From positions 1 to 33,344 of the forward strand of contig CAJUMD010000029.1 in the NCBI GenBank assembly GCA_910587275.1: a stretch of DNA of 33,344 nt, given 5' to 3'. The stretch comes from an uncultured Kineothrix sp. (GTDB lineage Bacteria > Bacillota > Clostridia > Lachnospirales > Lachnospiraceae). The notes below the pieces were generated by a model. The model searched no databases. It was not told the origin of the DNA and saw only the letters and a list, made by a program, of their open reading frames with translations. Shown here piece after piece: positions 7,701-14,600 of this stretch (position 1 is the stretch's first letter; every line of letters begins with the position of its first letter). The translations under genes were made by a program, and so were the position numbers.

Positions 7701-8542
7701 TTGGTGACTGCCGCCAGGTTCCCCCTGCCGTCATACCGGTATTTTGTCTTGTTCCCGTTTTTATCCACGTAAAACGTCCTTTGGTTGTTGTCGTTATATC
7801 CGAAGGTTTCTTCCCCATCCGCATATATGTTTTTCACGTTGCGCATCCGTTCGTCCATTTCATGTACCACCATGCTCCCATCCGGGTTCTTCACATAACT
7901 GCGCATATTTTCATCATCATACATCATCTCCGCCACACCCCCATCCGGCAGTACCTGCTTCACTACCCGGTTGGCGGCATCATATTCGTTATACACGCCC
8001 GTAATGCCCCTCGGCGTGACGATGCTTTCCAGCCTGCCGTCCTCGTTATACCCATAAGTATAAGTATGTCCTGATTCATTTACGAACTGCCACAGTCTCC
8101 CGTACCGGTACCGCAGCCGGACCATCCTTCCCGTATGATCCTCCACGCGGATGAGGTTCCCTTCCCTGTTATAGGTATAGGTGAATTCTCCTCCGCATGC
8201 ACCCGATACTTTCATGAGCTGTCCGCTGGCATTATGGAAAAAGGAATCCGTATTCCCGTTTCTGTCTTTCCTTGTAAGGAGCAATCCCCTCCCGTCAAAT
8301 GTATATTCCGTATTGTCCGGCGTACAATAAAGGAATCCGTCCCGGTCTTTCCTCACAATGCCCCTGTCCCCAAATACCGGTGTGTACATGCCGCCCACCG
8401 TACGGCGGTACGGCAGACTCCTGCCGTCGTCCAGCCGGAGGTACAAAAATCCTCCTTCCATTTCGCGGATGCGCAGCCCGTAATTGTGGGTCCAGCCTTC
8501 CGCCATACCCCCGTCCCGCTCCGACGACATAGAATTATACAT
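4772..8542 (-). CDS. Rhs-repeat body with C-terminal DUF4329 (JAB-like) toxin domain
   Basis: The open frame gives 1256 residues: many YD (Rhs) repeats that form a toxin-enclosing shell, then the conserved core end (DELGSPLRVLY, GYDEFGNDL, PFGYTGYRYD, YFAQAREYDAGRGRF, NVYAYCMNNPVRYVDLLGG), then a variable tail from about residue 1046. The tail has IEYGAYIY with Glu about 1077, GIHTHGAY (His about 1149 and 1151) and LPIYVVTPIGTLRSFDP, the DUF4329 layout related to JAB/JAMM metalloproteases. A clean serine-xx-aspartate after the histidines is not obvious. The frame lacks its own start: Met 8542 is internal to the homologous Rhs, has no ribosome site, and a 2-base loss near 8594 separates it from the DUF4280 part at 8592-9077. 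Without frameshifting, the toxin is probably not made or not delivered. Confidence 0.85.
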   Translation of the reverse strand: MYNSMSSERDGGMAEGWTHNYGLRIREMEGGFLYLRLDDGRSLPYRRTVGGMYTPVFGDRGIVRKDRDGFLYCTPDNTEYTFDGRGLLLTRKDRNGNTDSFFHNASGQLMKVSGACGGEFTYTYNREGNLIRVEDHTGRMVRLRYRYGRLWQFVNESGHTYTYGYNEDGRLESIVTPRGITGVYNEYDAANRVVKQVLPDGGVAEMMYDDENMRSYVKNPDGSMVVHEMDERMRNVKNIYADGEETFGYNDNNQRTFYVDKNGNKTKYRYDGRGNLAAVTNALGQVTEYTYDSGNRLLTVKECGKIISRNAYDEEGRLVKSTDALGRSRRIVYNGKGLPEQLEREDGSLLYVRYDDRGNIIGTTDSNGVATAYTYDILNRLVMSADAEGNAVCYEYDAESRVTAVINPEGNTRTYTYNESGEPVCIRDFDGNGVTVEYDCMNRPGKITDKEDGITLRRYDLMGNLAEEISPSGAVTTYTYDRNGHMVKTELRKTGEEAESSFSCIYEYDPVGNVLHGRVLDGGKVTAEVSHVYDVLDRVIQTVDPVGNRTEYDYRPDGHLGGIVYGDGSRVELEYTPLGQIALVRDWNGETKIERNRQGRPVRVTDHTGKTVEYEWGAMGEKKSMTYPDGKKIRYGYDGQLRLEKLVREERGKTDLCITYRYDGEGRLSEKNAGGLCTVWQYNAVGLPEELIHRDGRDILDRYRYEYDAVGNKTGIKKERKGLPGENGTYGFLYDPLNRLTDVEKDGKPIRKYIYDSFGNRTGMMDYSAGRTYIYTYNMLNQLAGEEIWEGDVACTWSGGIQREADMIKTYAYDLRGNLISECTGETQSRRYVYNAGNRLSEFRDSRGMQSLYCYNGLGYRTAKVSGDRKETYFLDLMAPGGRLLEFQRGEERQNIYWDLSPAAVEDTGKSPRYYMNDELGSPLRVLYATGRGSAYGYDEFGNDLHDMHGADSFGTPYAKQGEEQPFGYTGYRYDGDSGTYFAQAREYDAGRGRFMARDTHWNADNSIYGDIPAGGFVPNMDAVRQSTNVYAYCMNNPVRYVDLLGGEAGDTFKSMDDAAKDFAETMNAESIEKDIEYGAYIYAWEVEVEKKIFGFIPFGTEKKRYYSYTEPHTNNFDDRVEMDPYNKAELPEKKDAWMGKVWPVAGIHTHGAYKQSKESIETGKYLIKDTDIPSDIDEDWSKEFSRLPIYVVTPIGTLRSFDPNEKSVLNQHKKLVNEWKLPHDKNHPLREENHKKECENCYPKDSETATCTSDK

Positions 8543-8591
8543 GAGACGGAAAGACAGCCCGACGATGCCGGGAATAACAAGGCTTTCTTTT

Positions 8592-9077
8592 TCATATGTA
8601 ATTCCCTGTATTGAGGTTCACCGGATCACGTCCCAGTATGTGGCAGATAAAACTCTTTCCCAGCGTCCACGGGATGGTTTTTTGGAACTTCTTTGCAAAC
8701 TTCTTTAAGTCAACCCCTTTTTGGTATCCCTGCCCTGAAGTAACCGGCATAATCAATCCGCCCTTTTTACAAATAAGCACACTCTGCATGTCTATGGCAT
8801 CCGCCCCGTTCACTTTTTCCGCGCTCATTAAGGAAGGGGACATACTCTCCCATTTATCCGATAGCTTCATGAAGCCTTCACATTTATGTGTCCCATGATT
8901 CCTACTGCATTTACCGAAATAGGGGATGTTATCCTTTTCCACGCAGTCCTCACAGTTTGCCTTATTTTTTCCCCCGCTGGTATAACCGTGTCCCACCGGT
9001 ATCTTAAGCCATCCCGGTTCACTTCCGCTCGTACACTTTAATTGCGCACCGCTGACCAGATATTCATTTTTTCCCAT
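8592..9077 (-). CDS. PAAR-like DUF4280 domain, split from the following Rhs by a frameshift
   Basis: This 161-residue product matches the first 160 residues of the intact Rhs at 11691-16739: VSGAQLKCTSG, GHGYTSGG, NCEDC, FGKC, CEGFMKLSD, SVLICKKGGLIMPVTSGQGY, and the linker DPVNLNTGNYI. DUF4280 domains are PAAR-like tips that cap VgrG-type spikes and carry fused effectors. The frame stops at TGA 8592-8594 exactly after NTGNYI, where the intact relative continues YEKEDLVIPGI; the same continuation is present here one base out of register. Six cysteine positions are shared with the intact relative. An AAAGG site precedes ATG 9077. It could still be made as a free spike tip. Confidence 0.85.
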   Translation of the reverse strand: MGKNEYLVSGAQLKCTSGSEPGWLKIPVGHGYTSGGKNKANCEDCVEKDNIPYFGKCSRNHGTHKCEGFMKLSDKWESMSPSLMSAEKVNGADAIDMQSVLICKKGGLIMPVTSGQGYQKGVDLKKFAKKFQKTIPWTLGKSFICHILGRDPVNLNTGNYI

Positions 9078-9117
9078 TTCTCATACCTTTCCCTTTCTTT
9101 TGCACTTTCCGTCTGTC

Positions 9118-9229
9118 TTACCCAATTATATTTCCCGGCACCGTTGTCCCCATTTGCCCCGGTTTGTCCTTGCCAGCCACACTCTATTTTCGTATTTGAT
9201 ATCACATCCTTTGTCCGGTCTATATCCTC
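9118..9229 (-). pseudogene. Remnant of an NTF2-fold immunity gene
   Basis: One frame begins EDIDRTKDVI, identical to residues of the NTF2-fold protein at 4381-4737. About 25 codons later it reads DNGAGKYNWV, faintly like the RDNGSIEFYGW tail of the copy at 3340-3741. The anchor, the central helix and the WIV strand are missing, so at most an internally deleted fragment remains. It starts inside the last codons of the broken immunity copy at 9220-9874, sharing a GAGGATATA stretch, which looks like the recombination joint. Confidence 0.45.
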
Positions 9230-9874
9230 CCCTTTTCCTCCCTTCTCTGGTACATTTTGTCGTATATATCACTAATTACTTTCAGGTCTGTCGGTTCACC
9301 TTTTATCCATCCCATTTTTACTTTAGTGTTTCTACTGTATATATTACTAATATATCCCTCAATATACTCATTCTCCTTTATTCCCTTTGTGTGATAAGAA
9401 TTAATCATTCTTGACAAAGGGTACTCCAATATTCCACTTTCTTCAACATTGTCAATCATGCATGACTGATGTTCCTCATTCCAGTACCACGTCCCTTTTC
9501 CAAGCAGACACATACAATGACCGTAAACCGCCGCCAGTCCTACTAGTGTCTGCTCTACTTCCTTAAACGGAAGCCCTTGCAGCTTTTCCATTTCATCCTG
9601 GAGAGCAAACAAAACATCCGGCGCTTCCGCACTCTCCATCCCCATCTTTTTCAAATATTCCCGGTACAAAATCCTCCAGCTCCACCGGTTTCTGCCCATA
9701 GGCATTCGCGTAAAAATACATTTTTGCACATTTCCTGGCATAACGTTCTTCCCCTACCTCTATACACTGTTTTATCCCGTTCTTTCTTCTGACATAAGAA
9801 CCTTTCTCATATATAAATCCAAGTTTCTCCAATTCCGTCCCTAAAATCTCTTTTACGATTTTTTTCCGTTCCAT
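9220..9874 (-). pseudogene. Third tandem copy of the Rhs-nuclease immunity-like gene, broken by a 188-bp deletion
   Basis: The first 70 or so residues (MERKKIVKEILGTEL to ELEDFVPGI) and the last 150 (EYLKKMGM to EEKGRI) match the two intact copies next door, but in different frames. The joint is a single ATTCCCGGT (9657-9665, plus strand). In the intact copy at 9922-10764 this 9-mer occurs twice, at 10359-10367 and 10547-10555, exactly 188 bases apart. Deletion between these direct repeats removes 188 bases and shifts the frame. The predicted product is a truncated 93-residue protein. The ribosome site GTAGGGA is retained. Confidence 0.85.
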
Positions 9875-9921
9875 ATTCTTGTCCCTACTTTTCTTATCTT
9901 TCCCGTACTTTGGTTTATTGG

Positions 9922-10764
9922 TTATATCCTCCCCTTTTCCTCCCTTCTTTGGTACATTTTGTCGTATATTTCACTGATTACTTTCAAGTCTGTCGGTTCA
10001 CCTTTTATACATCCCAATTTTATTTGGGTGTTTCTACTGTAAATATTGTTAATATATCTCTTAATATACTCATCCTCCCTTATGATCTTTCTTTGATAAG
10101 AACTAATCAGGCTTAATAAAGGATATTCCAATATTCCACTTTCTCCAACATTATCAATTAAGCATGACTGACGTTCCTCATTCCAGTACCACGTCCCTTT
10201 TCCAAGCAGACACATACAATGACCATAAACCGCCGCCAATCCTACCAATATCTGCTCCACTTCCTTAAATGGCAACCTCTGCAGCTTTTCCATTTCATCC
10301 TGGAGTGCAAACAAAACATCCGGCGCTTCCACACCCTCCATCCCCATCTTTTTCAAATATTCCCGGTTCAGTTCCTCATGGTGCTCATAAAGGTAGCGGT
10401 TCGTTTCCGGTTTCGGTCGTTCCTCCGTGGTCGGGATACTCATTTTTTCCAACTGTTCCAGTCCGTAGGTAAGTGTCCATTCCTTAAACTGTTGGATAAT
10501 GGCACGGTATTCCTCATCCGTTTCGTATTCCCAGCTTTCCTGTAGGATTCCCGGTACAAAATCCTCCAGCTCCACCGGTTTCTGCCCGTAAGCATTCGCG
10601 TAAAAATACATCTTTGCGCGTTTCCTGGCATAACGTTCTTCCCCTACCTCTATACTCTGCTTTATCCCTTTTTTTCTCCTGATGTAGGAGCCTTTTTCAT
10701 ATACAAATCCAAGTTTTTCCAATTCCGTTCCTAAAATCTCTTTTACAATTTTTTTCCGTTCCAT
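9922..10764 (-). CDS. Probable immunity protein for the Rhs nuclease, tandem copy 2
   Basis: This 280-residue soluble protein has no signal or membrane segment. Its N-terminal 75 residues (KIVKEILGTELEKLGFVYEK, then YIRRKKGIKQ and KMYFYANAYGQ) recall DUF4304-type domains found among cytoplasmic immunity proteins; I hold that loosely. The rest is helix-rich with EELNREYLKKMGM and VEQILVGLAAVYGH. Compared with copy 1 it is nearly identical to about residue 185 and again at the last 30 residues, but differs in between (for example CMCLLGKGTWYWNEE here). A cytoplasmic protein fits neutralisation of a nuclease toxin. Ribosome site TAGGGA. Confidence 0.7.
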   Translation of the reverse strand: MERKKIVKEILGTELEKLGFVYEKGSYIRRKKGIKQSIEVGEERYARKRAKMYFYANAYGQKPVELEDFVPGILQESWEYETDEEYRAIIQQFKEWTLTYGLEQLEKMSIPTTEERPKPETNRYLYEHHEELNREYLKKMGMEGVEAPDVLFALQDEMEKLQRLPFKEVEQILVGLAAVYGHCMCLLGKGTWYWNEERQSCLIDNVGESGILEYPLLSLISSYQRKIIREDEYIKRYINNIYSRNTQIKLGCIKGEPTDLKVISEIYDKMYQRREEKGRI

Positions 10765-10811
10765 TATTTTGTCCCTACTTTTCTTATCTTTCCCGTACTT
10801 TGGTTTATTGG

Positions 10812-11654
10812 TTATATCCTCCCCTTTTCCTCCCTTCTTTGGTACATTTTGTCGTATATATCACTTATTACTTTTAGGTCTGTCGGTTCACCTTTTATAC
10901 ATCCCAGTTCTATTTTGGTATTTCTGCTGTAAATAATTTGAATATATTCATCAATAAATTCATCATCCCTTATTCTCTTACTATGGTATGAACAAATCAT
11001 ACTTAGTAACGGAGGATCTGAAATTCCGCTTTCCCCTACATCAGAAATTATGCATGACTGAATCTCCTCATTCCAATGCCAAATTCCTTTTTCATACAGG
11101 CATATACAGTGTCCGTAAACCGCCGCTAATCCTACCAGTGTCTGCTCCACTTCCTTAAATGACAACCCCCGCAGCTTTTCCATTTCATCCTGGAGTGCAA
11201 ACAAAACATCCGGCGCTTCCGCACCCTCCATCCCCATCTTTTTCAAATATTCCCGGTTCAATTCCTCATGGTGCTCATAAAGATAGCGGTTCGTTTCCGG
11301 TTTCGGTCGTTCCTCCGTCGTCGGGATGCTCATTTTTTCCAACTGTTCCAGTCCGTAGGTAAGTGTCCATTCCTTAAACTGTTGGATAATGGCACGGTAT
11401 TCCTCATCCGTTTCGTATTCCCAGCTTTCCTGTAGGATTCCCGGTACAAAATCCTCCAGCTCCACCGGTTTCTGCCCGTAAGCATTCGCGTAAAAATACA
11501 TCTTTGCGCGTTTCCTGGCATAACGTTCTTCCCCTACCTCTATACTCTGCTTTATCCCGTTCTTTCTCCTGACGTAGGAGCCTTTTTCATATACAAATCC
11601 AAGTTTCGTCAATTCTGTCCCCAAAATTTCTTTTACGATTTTTTTCCGTTCCAT
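10812..11654 (-). CDS. Probable immunity protein for the Rhs nuclease, tandem copy 1
   Basis: The gene starts 36 bases after the Rhs-nuclease stop codon, the usual place for a cognate immunity gene, with an AAGGAAG ribosome site. The 280-residue product is soluble, with the same DUF4304-like N-terminus as copy 2. It diverges at about residues 185-255 (CICLYEKGIWHWNEE, then DVGESGISDPPLL) before the shared tail GEPTDLKVISDIYDKMYQ. As the copy next to the toxin it is the best candidate for its true partner; the divergent segment may carry specificity. Function is inferred from synteny alone. Confidence 0.75.
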   Translation of the reverse strand: MERKKIVKEILGTELTKLGFVYEKGSYVRRKNGIKQSIEVGEERYARKRAKMYFYANAYGQKPVELEDFVPGILQESWEYETDEEYRAIIQQFKEWTLTYGLEQLEKMSIPTTEERPKPETNRYLYEHHEELNREYLKKMGMEGAEAPDVLFALQDEMEKLRGLSFKEVEQTLVGLAAVYGHCICLYEKGIWHWNEEIQSCIISDVGESGISDPPLLSMICSYHSKRIRDDEFIDEYIQIIYSRNTKIELGCIKGEPTDLKVISDIYDKMYQRREEKGRI

Positions 11655-11690
11655 ATTTTCTTCCTTCCCGTTATTTCAAAGCGCATACCA

Positions 11691-14600
11691 TCATGCAATC
11701 TGATTACAGTTCCTTTGCGGATCCCAGTTAATAATGTTATCCCAAATATCCCGATCTATGATAATTAGCGGAAAAATGCTATTAAATGCGGCGCTTACCG
11801 TTCCTGCCAACGCAGCATTCCCTAATCCAACTACCGCCGCATACATAGTCACCATTGCAATCGTCAATGGCATTTCATAACTGTCCAGTTCTTCCGATGT
11901 TAATAATTCGACCCTCTTTGTACCATCTCCCCCGTTTCCATTAATTTCATAATATACCATTCCCGGATCATCCTCATACATTCGGTATATAATCGTTTTA
12001 TCGCTATCAAATAAAAAAGGCTGCTCTATATCCAAAATCAAATTTATAGTCATCTCATCTCCTTTTCTAGCTTTTCCACCATTAGCATTATAAGTGTCAA
12101 CATATCTTTCTAATTGTTTTATCCCCTCTTTTCTCTCCGTACTATAACTTATATTTTCATGATAACGCTGCGGTTTTAATTCATAAATATATGCCACATT
12201 ATTATCAAACACAACCGCATCAGCAAACCCATCTCCTCCCTTCTTTCCACCTCCGGGTATTTTTACATTAACCGCCCCATAACATACCACATTCCCCTGC
12301 CCATCCGTCAAAACATTGCTTCCGACATACAAATCTTCAATATATCCGTACAATGTCAAAAATTCCGCCTGAAACTGTAAATGTGCGTATATCCCTTCCA
12401 GCCATTCAGGCATCAATCCGTCCCAATCCACCAAACTAAGGGGATTTCCCCAGCAATAACCATACCGGTTCAGCGTATTCGGTACCGCACCGTTTCCACG
12501 CATGACATCCACCGCAGAAAACCTTCCTTTCGCAGCCATGTATTCCCTTGCTTGTGCAAAATAAGTTCCGCCAATATCATCATAACGGTAACCGGTATAG
12601 CCAAACGGCTGTCCTTCCCCCGCTTTGCTGCAGCGCCCAGTTGCCCCTGCCCTTTCCCCGTACAGGTCATTTCCAAATTCATCGTAAGCGTATATATTCC
12701 CTTTCCCGGTTCCATATAACACACGCAGCGGGCTGCCAAGCTCATCATCCAGGAAATATTTGGGGGGATCCCCCTCCTGCTCCATTGCCGCCACGCCGAC
12801 ATCCCAATAAAAGCTCTGCCTGTGTTTTCCTTTCCTTAATTCCAACAGGTTATGGAAAGGTCTTGACAAATCCAAAAGGTATTCTTCCCCTTCCTCCTTC
12901 CCAATCCTTTCGGCCCTCTGCCCCAAACCATTATAACGGTACTCCGCTTCCCGCCCTTCACCGTCCCAAACCCTGGCAAGCCGGTTCATGGCATTATAGG
13001 CATATCCGTGTACCAGTTTTCCGTTTTGGTATTCCGCAGTCAGGTTCCCCCTAAAGTCATGTTCATATTCCACGGTGGCACTTAGAACGGAACCGGTATT
13101 CCCATCCGGCTGCAAGCCCTCCCAATCCCATATTTCCTCCGACAGAATCTGATTCAGGGAATTATAAAAATATAAGGATTTCTTTCCCTTTTCAAAATCT
13201 TCCATTTCGGTACGATTACCGAATGTATCATACCTGTAATTCCGCAACGGCTTCCCGTCTTTTTCCGTCCCTGTTAAACGGTTCAGGGCATCATAGCGGT
13301 AAACATAGCGTCCGTTCTCCTTTGGCATTCCAGCCCTCTCTTTCTCAACAAGAACCTTATTGCCGCCGGCATCGTAACCGTAATGGATATGTTCCAATAC
13401 TCCCTGTCCGTCTTCATGAAAAAGATCCTCCAGTAATCCTTCCCGGTTATATTTATAAAATGTATGAAGATTTCCCGGCATCTGCTTTTCCGACAGTCTT
13501 CCATCACCGTCATACCTGTATAAAATCCGTAAATCATCCTTCCCCCGTTCCCTGCGTACCATTTCCTTTAACCGGCACAACCCGTCGAATTCATAATTTA
13601 CGGTTTTTCCGCCGGGATACCGGATGCCGGTTCTTTCCCCCATGGTTCCCCATTCGTATTCCACGGTCTGCCCTTTATGGTCCGTAATCCGTATGGGATC
13701 CCCATATGGATTTCTTTCAATTATGGTTTCCCCCAGCCAGTCCCTGACTGCCTCCAGTTTCCTTAATGCGCCATATTCCATTTCCACACGGCTTCCGTCC
13801 CCGTACAGGACATCCTTTACTTTTCCGTCCGGGGTATAAGAATATTCCGTACAGTACCCCTCGCTGTCCACCCTCAGGACAGTCCTCCCCAACGCATCAT
13901 AGGAAAAACGTTCTTCCCTCCCGGATGCATCACGGATACATTCCAACTGCCCTAACGGATTCCATTCATAAAAACTTTCCCTGTCCGCTTCCCCCTCCTT
14001 ACCATGCTGGCGGACATGAGCCATCTTTCCAGTCCCGTCATAACCATATTCCGTACGGTTTCCCAGCGCATCCGTTACCCCGCGGAGCTTTCCGTTTGGG
14101 GTATATTCATAGTATGTGGTATGTCCGGCCGCATCCGTCACGGAAGTAACACGGCTTAATGCGTCATAAGCATATTTTACCCATGGTTTCCCGTTCCTGT
14201 TTACTTCCGATACCCTTCCCATGCAGTCATAAAAGTGTGAGAAACAGTTTCCATCGCCATCTGTTTTCGTCTTAACCCTGCCCAATAAGTCATAGGTATA
14301 CTTTTCTTCCCTTCCGCCCGCATATAAGACCTTTTCCAAACGCCCGCCCGGTAAATAAAAATATTGGGTCACCCGCCCTTTGCTATCCGTTACGGATTCT
14401 TTTTTTCCAAGCGCATTATAGGAATACCGTGTAACATTTCCCCTGGCATCCGTCTCCTCAAGCAGCTCGCCTGCATTATTATAGACAAATGTCCTTATAT
14501 TTCCCGCCGGATCCGTGATACTGTTGACATTTCCGTTTTCATCATACGTATAAACCGTTTTCCCTCCTGACGGATCCACAGTATATACAAGGCGGTTCAA

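Larger units (their letters stand above)
9220..11654 (-). repeat. Three tandem units of 890 bp, each one immunity-like gene plus spacer
   Basis: The three start codons lie at 11654, 10764 and 9874, that is 890 bases apart each time (the third gene then lost 188 bases). The 47-base spacers at 9875-9921 and 10765-10811 are almost the same sequence, so the unit duplicated together with its spacer. The arrangement invites further gain or loss of copies by unequal crossing-over. Confidence 0.85.

Noticed and set aside
7088..8074. Plus-strand open frame of 328 codons opposite the Rhs-JAB body
   Set aside because: It reads the reverse of YD repeats and has no recognisable motif or ribosome site.
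8585..8600. Programmed +1 frameshift at ATA-TGA joining DUF4280 and Rhs
   Set aside because: The register would allow it, but slipping from ATA to TAT pairs poorly, there is no stimulator like the prfB site, and the intact relative simply has two more bases. A mutation is the simpler explanation.
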